From NCBI GenBank assembly GCA_016787045.1, contig JAEUVA010000002.1, forward strand, positions 124,001-188,000: a DNA stretch of 64,000 nucleotides. Reading direction: 5' to 3'. The translations under genes and the position numbers were made by a program. Shown in pieces: positions 1 to 8,357 of this stretch. How positions within the stretch are numbered: the first letter of the stretch is position 1; the number at the start of each line of letters is the position of its first letter. Below the pieces are notes generated by a model. The model did not search any database. It saw only the letters and a list, made by a program, of their open reading frames with translations, and was not told the DNA's origin. This DNA is from Chitinophagales bacterium (GTDB lineage Bacteria; Bacteroidota; Bacteroidia; Chitinophagales; LD1).

Positions 1-2
1 AC

Positions 3-1928
3 AAAGGTGCCAAGTCATTACGCAATGCCTTTAGCGATTATGCTTATTGGCAACCTAACTTGATTACAGATGCTACCGGCAAGGCGAGCTTTGCTGTGCA
101 ATACCCGGATAATCTAACGGCTTGGCAGGCATACATACTTGCTATGGATGGCAAAAAACACAGCGGGCAATCATCGTTGTATGTACGTTCTTACAAAGAT
201 ATGAGTGCCTCACTGAGTGTGCCACAGTTTTTGATAGAAGGCGATAGCGGCAGTATAGTTTGCCGCATCAATAATTACACGGCAGATACACTTACCCCCA
301 CTGCCTCCTACAAGTTGAATGGAGAGTTGCTGATGAGTAATGCCGTAAAGGTGAAGGGCGCTCTTTCAGAAATTATTGCCATTAAAGCCCCCCTTTTGTT
401 GTCAGAAACAGATACATTAAAACCGCAGTTTGGCATTTCGTTACCGGGTGGCTTTGCCGATGCAGAAGAGAGGAGTATCCCCGTTTTGAAACAAGGTACT
501 GAGGAAGCAGATGGTGTGTTTATGGTTTTGCGAGCCGATACTTCATTTACCTTTACCCCAAGTGGTGGCAAAGGCAATGTAACCTTACATGCCGAGAGCG
601 ATGTGCTGCAACTGATGCTGCGCGATTTAGAACAACTGAAAAATTATCCGCATTGGTGTACCGAGCAAACGGCATCTAAGTTGATTGGGCTGTGCCTGCA
701 ACAGCGCATTGACTCGCTGCTGGGCAAAAAATCTGTTCTGGTAAAAGAAAAAGCTAAACTTCTAAAAAAACTGCAAAGCATGCAATTGTTTAGTGGTGGT
801 TTTGGCTGGTGGGAAAACGCGCCTTTTAACGCTTACCTTACCAATCATGCGCTAAAAGCCATGTACATGGCTGGCGAAAAAGAAAGCAGTAGTTATGCCC
901 TGCGCACCGCTAAAAAAATGATTCAGGATAACTTGCAAAGTTTGAGTGTAGGCGAAAAATTGGCAGCGCTGCAAACCATATCTGTTTATACCAATGAAAA
1001 AGAATGGGTGGCTTTTCATTTGAGGCAGTTTCAGTTTGATTCGCTGAGTACCATTGACCAACTGCAATTGGTGCACACTCAATTACTTTGCGGCATTGAT
1101 AGTGCAGCTTACCAACAAAAAGTATTGAGCAAACAAAAAACAACAGCGTTTGGTGGCGTGTACTTTGGTGATGATACCTATTCGTTTACCACCAATTCTG
1201 CCGCAGCAACAGTTTGCGCTTACAAAATTGCTGAGTTGCTCGGCAACCAATCTCTACAAGATGCTACTTTAAGCTATTTAATAACTACCCGCAACCATAG
1301 CGGTTGGAGAAATACTTTTGAAACAGCAGAAATTCTTAGCGCAGTGCTACCACAAGTGATAAAAACAAGAGGGGGAAAAATGACTTCACCGAAGTTGAAC
1401 ATCAATGGTGATGCCGTGGTGGCCTTTCCTTACACAAAAAAATACGAACCCAACCAAGAACTGCGCATTAGCAAAACCGGTGATGGCCTGTTGTTTTTTA
1501 CTGCGTATCAAAAATGGTGGAATACAAAGCCACAACAGAAAGCTGATGTGTATGAAATACAAACCTCTTTAGCTCAAAACGGTAACCCGCTCACCAACCT
1601 CAAAGCCGGTGAGCCGGCAGAGCTAAAAGTAAAGATTACCGCCAAGAACTTTGCAGAGTATATTAGTATAGAGGTGCCTATTCCGGCCGGTTGTACTTAC
1701 TACAAAAAAGATTTCCCTAAAATGCAAGGAGAGATTCATCGGGAGTACCACAAAAACAAGGTGATGATTTTTTGCGATAAACTAAATGCAGGTACACACG
1801 AGTACCGAATTTGGATAGAGCCGCGATTTTCGGGGGGCTATACACTAAACCCAGCTCGTTGCGAGTTAATGTACTTTCCTACAATTTATGGCCGAAACGA
1901 AATCAAAAAGATTAACATCGCACCCTAA
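3..1928 (+). CDS. Alpha-2-macroglobulin family protein, C-terminal part (5' truncated)
   Basis: The reading frame is open from base 3 of the window, so the gene starts upstream and only about 641 residues of what is normally a very large protein are seen. The first residues (FSDYAYWQPNL, then a YPDN segment) match the conserved end of the macroglobulin core before the thioester domain. At about residue 219 comes CTEQ, in the place of the thioester motif CxEQ, followed by an alpha-toroid-like thioester domain and a beta-rich C-terminal receptor-binding-like domain. Bacterial homologues are periplasmic, often lipid-anchored, protease traps thought to protect the envelope. A lipoprotein gene follows after 11 bp. 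Family assignment is firm; which protease it traps is unknown. Confidence 0.9.
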   Translation, partial: KGAKSLRNAFSDYAYWQPNLITDATGKASFAVQYPDNLTAWQAYILAMDGKKHSGQSSLYVRSYKDMSASLSVPQFLIEGDSGSIVCRINNYTADTLTPTASYKLNGELLMSNAVKVKGALSEIIAIKAPLLLSETDTLKPQFGISLPGGFADAEERSIPVLKQGTEEADGVFMVLRADTSFTFTPSGGKGNVTLHAESDVLQLMLRDLEQLKNYPHWCTEQTASKLIGLCLQQRIDSLLGKKSVLVKEKAKLLKKLQSMQLFSGGFGWWENAPFNAYLTNHALKAMYMAGEKESSSYALRTAKKMIQDNLQSLSVGEKLAALQTISVYTNEKEWVAFHLRQFQFDSLSTIDQLQLVHTQLLCGIDSAAYQQKVLSKQKTTAFGGVYFGDDTYSFTTNSAAATVCAYKIAELLGNQSLQDATLSYLITTRNHSGWRNTFETAEILSAVLPQVIKTRGGKMTSPKLNINGDAVVAFPYTKKYEPNQELRISKTGDGLLFFTAYQKWWNTKPQQKADVYEIQTSLAQNGNPLTNLKAGEPAELKVKITAKNFAEYISIEVPIPAGCTYYKKDFPKMQGEIHREYHKNKVMIFCDKLNAGTHEYRIWIEPRFSGGYTLNPARCELMYFPTIYGRNEIKKINIAP

Positions 1929-1939
1929 TTCAAAAAATA

Positions 1940-2587
1940 ATGAAAAAAATTATTGCAGTAATTGCCGTGTTGTTTGTGTTTGCTCAGTGCAACACCAAAA
2001 AAGGAATTCCCGAAACGTTTGACTATGGCACCATTGCCAACGGTACTTACACCAACAAGTTTTTTGATTTTGAAATAGCTGTGCCTGCCGGATGGCACAA
2101 CTCCTCTAAAGAAGAGATGGATCAACTCAATGAGCAAGGCCGCGAATTGATAACCGGTGGAGATGAGCAGAAAAAGAGTGAATTCAAGGCGGCAGAAGTT
2201 AATACTGCATCGCTTTTTCAGATTTCTAAATTCAGTTTAGAAACTGTAGATACGGCCAACTTTAATATGTCGGTAATTTCGATGGCCGAAAAAATAGATA
2301 CCGCACAAAAAATTGAAACAGCCAGCGATTACTTGGTGCAAGTAAAGCAGCATTTGAGCAATGCTCAGTTGCCCATATCTATTGACGAAGGCACTACAAC
2401 AGTTAAGTTAGGCGGAAAAGATTTTTTAGCACTCAGCACTCATTACTTAATTCCCGGCACACCGGTAGATCAGGTGTACTACACCACATTGCTTAATGGT
2501 TTTGCGCTGTCGTTTATTTGCACCACACAAGGCGATGAGCAAAAAACGCAAATGCAGGAAATTTTGAGCAAGCTGAAGTTTAACTAA
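1940..2587 (+). CDS. Predicted lipoprotein, 215 aa, PsbP-like
   Basis: The N-terminus is a short lysine-starting hydrophobic signal ending in FVFAQC, so Cys17 is the likely lipidated residue. The body begins with a pattern (TNKFFDFEIAVPAGW) seen in small PsbP-like domain proteins. No catalytic motif is visible. It lies 11 bp after the alpha-2-macroglobulin gene and probably shares its transcript. The 3' end overlaps the convergent thioesterase gene by 8 bp. Function unknown; it resembles the lipoprotein at 15436-15942 in size and layout. Confidence 0.8.
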   Translation: MKKIIAVIAVLFVFAQCNTKKGIPETFDYGTIANGTYTNKFFDFEIAVPAGWHNSSKEEMDQLNEQGRELITGGDEQKKSEFKAAEVNTASLFQISKFSLETVDTANFNMSVISMAEKIDTAQKIETASDYLVQVKQHLSNAQLPISIDEGTTTVKLGGKDFLALSTHYLIPGTPVDQVYYTTLLNGFALSFICTTQGDEQKTQMQEILSKLKFN

Positions 2588-2987
2588 AGTACGGCTTTAG
2601 TTTATCTAAGAGCAATGCCGGTGCACTTTTGGGTTTTCGTGTAATAGCATCTACAAAAATCAATTGATTTTCGCCCTCGTTAATCAATGTATTTTGCTCG
2701 TTGTACACATCGTACTTAAATGTAATTATTCTGCTTGGTAATTCAGGTATGCTTACCTGTATGGTTAGTAAGTCGTCATACTTAGCCGGTTGAATGTACC
2801 GGATGTTCATGCGGGTAATAGGCATCATGGTTCCGCTTTCCTCTAATTGTTTGTAGGTAATGCCCAATGCCCGGATGCTCTCTGCCCGGGCTTGCTCATA
2901 GTAATAGCCGTAGTTGCCGTAATATACGTAGCCCATTTGGTCGGTATCACCATAGCGCACGCGGAGTTGATGTGAGTATTGGTACAT
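2580..2987 (-). CDS. Acyl-CoA thioesterase, YbgC/FadM hotdog family
   Basis: This 135-residue protein has the length and N-terminal signature of the 4-hydroxybenzoyl-CoA thioesterase (hotdog) family: RVRYGDTDQMG at residues 9-19, then a tyrosine-rich YYGNYGYYYEQAR stretch. Asp16 corresponds to the catalytic Asp of YbgC. The His usually found in the VYH motif is Tyr here, a change seen in some relatives. Family members hydrolyse acyl-CoA or acyl-ACP thioesters in the cytoplasm; the substrate cannot be told from sequence. It is convergent with, and overlaps by 8 bp, the lipoprotein gene before it. Shikimate kinase lies 41 bp upstream on the same strand. Confidence 0.85.
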   Translation of the reverse strand: MYQYSHQLRVRYGDTDQMGYVYYGNYGYYYEQARAESIRALGITYKQLEESGTMMPITRMNIRYIQPAKYDDLLTIQVSIPELPSRIITFKYDVYNEQNTLINEGENQLIFVDAITRKPKSAPALLLDKLKPYFS

Positions 2988-3028
2988 GTCTATAATTTTA
3001 TGATTTGAGGGGTAGGAGAGTTAAAGGG

Positions 3029-3538
3029 TCAATAATCAATCAACAATTTAGCCAACACTTCTAACTTATCTTTAAGTGGATTAAAAATAATTTGAGCTTG
3101 CTCATAGTATGCTCTGCGATCTTGTAATGTTTGAATGATGTATTGCTCTAACTCTGTATCAGTTTTGCCGGCTAATAGTGGTCGCTCATTCAAGTTAGAC
3201 TGTTTGAGCCGGTGAAACAATGTTTTCTTGTCTAGTTCAATGTAAACCACCGTACCATTTTTTTTCATCCACTCCAGGTTGTCAAAAAAACATGGAGCGC
3301 CACCACCTGTAGCTACCACCGTATTTTTTTTTGCTACTTGATGTAATGCCACTTGCTCTTGAGCCCTAAAAAAATCCATCCCATTTTTTTTAATCAATTC
3401 TGCAACGGTATCAGTTTGATTGTTGATGCAAATTTGCTGATCTGTATCGGCAAAAGCAGCGTACAGTTTTTTTGCTAACTGTTTGCCAAGTGTGGTTTTT
3501 CCGGCACCCATAAAGCCAATCAGAAATATCGGTTTCAC
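3029..3538 (-). CDS. aroK: Shikimate kinase
   Basis: This protein phosphorylates shikimate to shikimate 3-phosphate with ATP, in the chorismate pathway for aromatic amino acids. The 169-residue length is typical. The P-loop GFMGAGKTT is at residues 8-16, a shikimate-binding DTD is near residue 32, an arginine in the FFRAQE segment near residue 58 and the GGG substrate loop near residue 79. It is on the minus strand upstream of the thioesterase gene. No other aro genes are nearby, so the pathway is dispersed. Confidence 0.95.
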   Translation of the reverse strand: MKPIFLIGFMGAGKTTLGKQLAKKLYAAFADTDQQICINNQTDTVAELIKKNGMDFFRAQEQVALHQVAKKNTVVATGGGAPCFFDNLEWMKKNGTVVYIELDKKTLFHRLKQSNLNERPLLAGKTDTELEQYIIQTLQDRRAYYEQAQIIFNPLKDKLEVLAKLLIDY

Positions 3539-3589
3539 CGGGCAAATTTAGGTAAAAGACTGGGGTGTATTTGACGATAATTGAAAAAG

Positions 3590-3620
3590 AAAAATCCCCG
3601 CTGGTTGGCGAGGATTTTTT
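3590..3620 (-). terminator. Rho-independent terminator of the beta-helix lipoprotein gene
   Basis: A 12-bp stem (AAAAATCCCCGC with GCGAGGATTTTT, one G-T pair) encloses a 6-nt loop and has T-runs on both sides. It sits 22 bp past the stop of the minus-strand gene 3642-4853 and before the start region of aroK, so it separates the two transcripts. Confidence 0.75.
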
Positions 3621-3641
3621 ATTGTTTTCAATAGTTGTAAG

Positions 3642-4853
3642 TTACTCTATGTGCACGTTGCCTTTTGCACAGTTGATGTATTGGTTAGAAGTAAATATAT
3701 CGCTGTTGTATTCAGAATTAGCGCTCTGGATATAGATGCCTGATGCAGCGCTGTTCATAATGGTGCTGTTGCGCACTACAATGTTGCTGGCACCGCCTGA
3801 TGGATTTACTACGCTAATCATACCATCAAAACCACCGTTGCTTAATCCGCCACCGCTGATGTTGCAGTATTCTATGCGATTGTTGTTTGAGTCAGAAGAG
3901 TTGAATTTAATAGCATTCCACACACCGGTACCATTGTAGATGGCTGCTATGGTGATGGGTTGGTTGGGTTGGCCTACAGCGTTAAAGGTACCGTTACCGT
4001 TTTTGCCGTCTATCACAAACTCTGCATTGTTGTTCATAAATATTTTGGTTCCTGCAGCAATTTTAAGTTCATTGCCAATTGCTGATTTTCCACTTACCAG
4101 GTACGGTTCATCACATTTGCTGATAGTGATAGGTGCGGTGGTCATTTGCGTTTCGGTACCTGTCAATTCAATGAACTCTTTACCGTTGGTGGCAAAGCGA
4201 TTGCTACTCTCTATTGCAAAAGCATCTGCTAGATTTAAAGACAGAGGGAAAGTAGTGTTGGTGTGAATGTTGTTTCCGGCAAAACCAAAAACTTTAGAAC
4301 CTTTAGCAATTACTACACCGGCAAACTTGCTAGCTGTAATCTCAGAAAAGCTGATTTCGGCAGAAGCTGTGTTATCGGTAGCACCTATGGTTAGGTTTGC
4401 AGTACCGTTTCCACCACCATGTTCTATTTTACAGTAGCTGAAAACGTTTTTAGCGTTGGTGCTAAGTACGGTAATGCCCTTCCAATCGCCACGTTTTCCG
4501 CTTTTTGATGTGAAAAGTATTTTGTTGGAAACAGCACCAATGGCGGTGATAGAACCTTCTTCGTTCACCTGGATACCCGCACCATTTTCAAACATGATGG
4601 TAACACCGGGTTTTATGGTTAGGTTGGCATTTAATACCAAGTTTGAGGTAATGGTGTAATCCACACCGTTTACACGGTCTTCCAACACCATATCGTTGCT
4701 TACGGTGCTGTAGTCAATTACTTGTGCAGAACTTTCGTCTTTGCGAAGCACATCATTGTTTGTCAATGGGTCGGCTTCTTTGTTGCAAGAGTTTAAAAGC
4801 ACTACGGCTACGGCTGCTGCGGTAAGTTTGGTGAGGATAGATTGAGAATTCAT
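3642..4853 (-). CDS. Secreted lipoprotein with right-handed beta-helix repeats
   Basis: This 403-residue protein starts with a signal peptide ending in LLNSC, so Cys23 is the likely lipid anchor. The rest is rich in Asn, Gly, Ile and Val with repeated short strands (for example NVFSYCKIEHGGG and NNRIEYCNISGGG) typical of right-handed parallel beta-helix domains. Such folds occur in surface proteins and carbohydrate-active enzymes, but no catalytic residues are recognisable. The start codon lies in the 3' arm of an 8-bp inverted repeat (see 4851-4886), and a good terminator follows. It is transcribed alone. Function unknown. Confidence 0.8.
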   Translation of the reverse strand: MNSQSILTKLTAAAVAVVLLNSCNKEADPLTNNDVLRKDESSAQVIDYSTVSNDMVLEDRVNGVDYTITSNLVLNANLTIKPGVTIMFENGAGIQVNEEGSITAIGAVSNKILFTSKSGKRGDWKGITVLSTNAKNVFSYCKIEHGGGNGTANLTIGATDNTASAEISFSEITASKFAGVVIAKGSKVFGFAGNNIHTNTTFPLSLNLADAFAIESSNRFATNGKEFIELTGTETQMTTAPITISKCDEPYLVSGKSAIGNELKIAAGTKIFMNNNAEFVIDGKNGNGTFNAVGQPNQPITIAAIYNGTGVWNAIKFNSSDSNNNRIEYCNISGGGLSNGGFDGMISVVNPSGGASNIVVRNSTIMNSAASGIYIQSANSEYNSDIFTSNQYINCAKGNVHIE

Positions 4854-4886
4854 ATCGCTTGGTTTTGTATGCCTTTACGCGATATG
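4851..4886 (-). promoter_or_regulatory. Inverted repeat hiding the start codon of the beta-helix lipoprotein gene
   Basis: CATATCGC at 4851-4858 and GCGATATG at 4879-4886 form a perfect 8-bp stem with a 20-nt loop. In the minus-strand mRNA the AUG is the last three bases of the 3' arm, so folding would bury it. This could limit translation, or the DNA palindrome could be a protein site. Confidence 0.45.
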
Positions 4887-4942
4887 GTTGGTGTTTGTTA
4901 CGTTTTGGTTAAAAAAGATACGCGAATTACCCGAAACAATAC

Positions 4943-5569
4943 TCAATCATGAAACCCTAAGCCCTTCATTATTTTAGGGATACACTTCTCTATACGGCTG
5001 GTGCGGGTGCTGCTTTGCTTGGCTTGCGAAAAATGCAAAAGATAACCGCGCTGCCTGCCCGGAGTGAGGGCTTGAAACGCTTTTTTAAGAGCAGGGTTGG
5101 TTTTGAAAATAGCTTTTAGCTCATCGGGCTGCGGATAGTCTTCAATTTTTTTAGACACCACTTTGGCTCCAGATTTTTCTACCTCTATGGCCTCGTAGAT
5201 GTATGGTTTAAGCAGTGGCAATAGTTTTTCCACTTCTTTTAAGTTAGTGAATTTAATTAGCCGCCCGGCTTCTGAGTTTTCGCCTTGTTTGGTCAAAATG
5301 CCGTGCTCATCTTGCAGCAATGCGCCTTTAAAAAAACTTACAGAGCAATAATTTTTAAAGGCACTAAGGATGAGTATGTTTTTCTTTTGGTGAGTATAGC
5401 AGGCCACGCCCCATTTTAACTCTTCTACCAGTCCGGTTTCTAATACCGCATTGCGTAAGACCCGCAGTTCTTTCTCCCAAAAATGCACTTTACAATCGGC
5501 TGTGCCACCCAATGGGCAACGCCCACAGCCATTGGCAAAGTAGTCGTCTGCGTTTTTGGGTTTAAGCAT
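4943..5569 (-). CDS. YdeI/OmpD-associated, DUF1801-like protein
   Basis: This 208-residue cytoplasmic protein has the layout of the YdeI/OmpD-associated family. A DUF1801-like domain fills the first two thirds (LKWGVACYTHQKKNI near residue 52, VSFFKGALLQD near 76). The C-terminal helical segment contains the TPGRQRGYLLHFSQAKQ signature and a run of basic residues. A cysteine-rich N-terminus (CGRC, later C26) is an extra feature of some Bacteroidota members. The biochemical function of the family is not established. It lies 6 bp downstream of the PKD/T9SS gene on the same strand. Confidence 0.75.
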   Translation of the reverse strand: MLKPKNADDYFANGCGRCPLGGTADCKVHFWEKELRVLRNAVLETGLVEELKWGVACYTHQKKNILILSAFKNYCSVSFFKGALLQDEHGILTKQGENSEAGRLIKFTNLKEVEKLLPLLKPYIYEAIEVEKSGAKVVSKKIEDYPQPDELKAIFKTNPALKKAFQALTPGRQRGYLLHFSQAKQSSTRTSRIEKCIPKIMKGLGFHD

Positions 5570-5575
5570 AGCAGA

Positions 5576-7735
5576 TTAGCGCATCACGGCAAAGCGGCCA
5601 AGTGTAGCTTTGTAGTTATTGATACCCACCAAAACAGCCAAGTATGCACCGTTAGATAGCTGCGAAGTGTTTAGCGTAGTTTGCTGGCTTCCTTTTTCTA
5701 AAGAGATGATGCTTACACGGTTGCCCATGAGGTCGTAAATTTCTAGCAGAGACGCATTTTGGGCAATCTCAGTATTGCTGCTGCTCCAATCCAAAGTTAC
5801 TTGCTGGTTGGCAGGGTTGGGGTATATGTTTGCTGAGATGTTTGAAACATTGTTCAATCCTACACAAGAGATTTGTGTGCTGTCGCATTTAGTATCGGTA
5901 CCGCAAACATTGGTTACAGACAGGCAAATTTTGATTTGTATCGCCTGGCTGGTAAACTGGTAGGTGAGTGTATCGGTAGTATAGTTGGTGGTTGAATTAT
6001 CAAATGCATCATAAACCGTCCAAACTAAGGAGTTGTAGTTTTGCGAAGTTTGAGGTAGGGTTAATGTGTTGCAGTTGTGGTATTGGTTAACACTGGTACT
6101 CAGGTTTGGGAAATCAGCCACCGCTACATAGGCGCTGTTGGGCGTTACTGTTACGGTTGCCTGAGCAGTATCGCAGCGTACGGGGTTTCCATTATCGCAG
6201 ATGCTGTACCAAAAGGTTTGAGTTCCGGTAAAACAAGTATCAGAGAGGTATGTTACACTCGTGCAGTTTCCGCTTATCAAGCCAACAGAGGGTATGCCCC
6301 ATACGTCTGTTATGCACAGGGTATTGCCATCGGGGTCGGTGTCGTTGGTCAATAGATTAAAGGTAGCAGGAGTGGCTTGTACGGCAGTAAGCGCATCGTC
6401 CACGGCATTGGGTTTGTTGTTAGATGGCAATACGGTAATAGTTACCATGCCGGTATCGCAAAGAGCAGGGGTGCCGTTATCGCATACGCTGTAGTACACT
6501 ACTACAGTGCCGCCTAATCCAACAGCCGGGGAGTGCTGTATGCTGCTACAGTTGGCCACGGTTACATCGGGGGAGCCCCAAACACTACTTACGCAAAGCG
6601 TGTTGCCATCGGGGTCCACATCATTGGCGGTAACATTTATCACGGCCACTTTTCCGGCAGTATCTGTTACAAAATCATCGTTAGCTACCGGTTTGTTGTT
6701 TGCAGCAGTAATGTTTGATACCACCACATTTTTGCAAACTGTATGGCTGCCACCGGCATTGGTTGCCGTTAAGCACACGTTGTATGTGCCGTTGGCGGCA
6801 TAAATATGGTTGGGGTTCTGCTGCGTGGATACCGCAGAGCCATCGCCAAAATTCCAACTCCATGAGGTGGGGTAGTTATCGCTTTGGTCGGTAAAGGCCA
6901 CTAAGCCGCCACTGGGGTTATTCCAAATATAATCGGCCACCGGTGCGCTGGGCGGGGTCATGCTCCACGATACGGAACGCAGGTTGTTGAGCGAATCATA
7001 ATCAAACGTTACTGCGCTGCCTTTTGTTTCTTTGGTCAGGTAAGTGTAGCGGGTGGTAGTACTGGTGGTATTTGAGGCAGTACTCCATGGCGAAAAAGAA
7101 AGAAGTTTAAACTCTATAAGTGTGGTGGTGGTTTCATCGCGTTTGTTGCGCAGACATTTGTAGGTGCCTAAGGGTGTTTTTACAGCGCCCCAGCCATCTA
7201 CCGTATCTTTGTAAGTGCCCGAAATAGTTAAGCGCACTTCGCTCACCGGTTGCCCTACCTGGCTTCCGGGAACTGTTTTTTGCAGATAAAAACTACCGCT
7301 AAAGTTATTGTTGTAGTTCATGGGCAATTGGTAAATATCGGGCTTAGTGCTGTATGCAGCCGATACCGTGTTGCCCGGTGTAAGCTGACCTTCAAAACCT
7401 TCTAAAATCAATTTGTTGGTAGTGGTATTGGTCAATATAAAGTTGGTGCCATCTAAAGTGGTGGCGGCATCGGCTTGCGGGCAGGTGCTAAGCTGCGATG
7501 AAGTAGGATTGCGGTACTCTACAGTATCGTAGCGGTACACTACCAAGTTACTGAAATCGTAAAATTGATTGGCGCCTTTGTTTCCGTAACTTACAGCGGG
7601 CAGTGGCAAAGTATCTATAGCAATCCGGTTGTTAGATACCGCCACCGGTACATCGGCCAGCACAAAGCTGATGGGCGATTGTGCTTGCGTAAAAAGAGCC
7701 ATAAAACAGAAGGAGAGGAGTAGAAACTTCTTCAT
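5576..7735 (-). CDS. Secreted PKD and Ig-like domain protein with T9SS sorting domain
   Basis: A signal peptide (residues 1 to about 19, ending ALFTQAQ) starts this 719-residue protein. A beta-rich N-terminal region of about 270 residues is followed by a PKD domain (WNFGDGS near residue 295) and two consecutive Ig-like repeats with the DPDGNTLC motif, each near 90 residues. The end carries a type A T9SS sorting domain: IYPNPANQQ near residue 640 and a terminal FAVMR. It is predicted to cross the outer membrane by T9SS and be anchored or released. The ligand is unknown. The DPDGNTLC repeats are nearly identical at the DNA level, suggesting duplication. Confidence 0.85.
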   Translation of the reverse strand: MKKFLLLSFCFMALFTQAQSPISFVLADVPVAVSNNRIAIDTLPLPAVSYGNKGANQFYDFSNLVVYRYDTVEYRNPTSSQLSTCPQADAATTLDGTNFILTNTTTNKLILEGFEGQLTPGNTVSAAYSTKPDIYQLPMNYNNNFSGSFYLQKTVPGSQVGQPVSEVRLTISGTYKDTVDGWGAVKTPLGTYKCLRNKRDETTTTLIEFKLLSFSPWSTASNTTSTTTRYTYLTKETKGSAVTFDYDSLNNLRSVSWSMTPPSAPVADYIWNNPSGGLVAFTDQSDNYPTSWSWNFGDGSAVSTQQNPNHIYAANGTYNVCLTATNAGGSHTVCKNVVVSNITAANNKPVANDDFVTDTAGKVAVINVTANDVDPDGNTLCVSSVWGSPDVTVANCSSIQHSPAVGLGGTVVVYYSVCDNGTPALCDTGMVTITVLPSNNKPNAVDDALTAVQATPATFNLLTNDTDPDGNTLCITDVWGIPSVGLISGNCTSVTYLSDTCFTGTQTFWYSICDNGNPVRCDTAQATVTVTPNSAYVAVADFPNLSTSVNQYHNCNTLTLPQTSQNYNSLVWTVYDAFDNSTTNYTTDTLTYQFTSQAIQIKICLSVTNVCGTDTKCDSTQISCVGLNNVSNISANIYPNPANQQVTLDWSSSNTEIAQNASLLEIYDLMGNRVSIISLEKGSQQTTLNTSQLSNGAYLAVLVGINNYKATLGRFAVMR

Positions 7736-7787
7736 GCAGGGAGTGGGTTTTGTTGTGTGCTAAAGTAAAAAAGTGAGGCGGTGTTGG

Positions 7788-8348
7788 CTACAGTTGCTTG
7801 AGGTGTTCATAAATTTTTTGCCAGTGGCGGGTTTCAGTGGCAATGTACGCTTGTAGTGTTTCGCGGTTGTTGTTGCCAATTTCGGTGGCGCCAAGGTTGC
7901 GGCCATCATTTAGCCAAAAGCATTTGCAGCCCAGGTTTTTAGCTAAAAGTACATCGGTTATTCTATCGCCAATTACAAAGGAGTTAGGCAGGTCATAATC
8001 GGCACCAAAATACTTGGTAAGCATACCTGTACCCGGTTTGCGGGTGGGCAGGTTTTGGTGGGGGTACGATTTGTCTATAAGCACCTCTGCAAAGTGAATT
8101 TTTTCGTACTCAAAGGTTTGGATTATGAATTGCTGTACTTCGTCAAAATCTTTTTCCGGAAAATCGGTGGTGCCTAAGCCATCTTGGTTGGTTACCATCA
8201 CTAATTCATAATCCAATTCACGTACTATTTTGCCCAGCCAGTAAAATACCTCAGGGTAAAAAATCAGTTTATCAAATTTCTCTATTTTAAAATCATCGGT
8301 TTCTAAAATGAGGGTGCCATCGCGGTCAATAAAAAGGCATTTTTTCAT
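7788..8348 (-). CDS. HAD-family phosphatase like the N-terminal half of HisB
   Basis: This 186-residue protein aligns by eye with the histidinol-phosphatase half of bifunctional HisB: DRDGTLI at residues 8-14, VTNQDGLGT, RKPGTGM and GDRITDVLLAKNLG. It ends at the linker where the IGP-dehydratase half would begin. The zinc loop of HisB (C-x-H ... C-x-C) is changed here: the His is kept in SYPHQNLPT but the cysteines are missing. It may hydrolyse histidinol phosphate or another phosphoester. No other his gene is nearby. It overlaps nothing and lies 9 bp upstream of the exonuclease stop codon region. Confidence 0.75.
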   Translation of the reverse strand: MKKCLFIDRDGTLILETDDFKIEKFDKLIFYPEVFYWLGKIVRELDYELVMVTNQDGLGTTDFPEKDFDEVQQFIIQTFEYEKIHFAEVLIDKSYPHQNLPTRKPGTGMLTKYFGADYDLPNSFVIGDRITDVLLAKNLGCKCFWLNDGRNLGATEIGNNNRETLQAYIATETRHWQKIYEHLKQL

Positions 8349-8357
8349 TTGCAGTGG

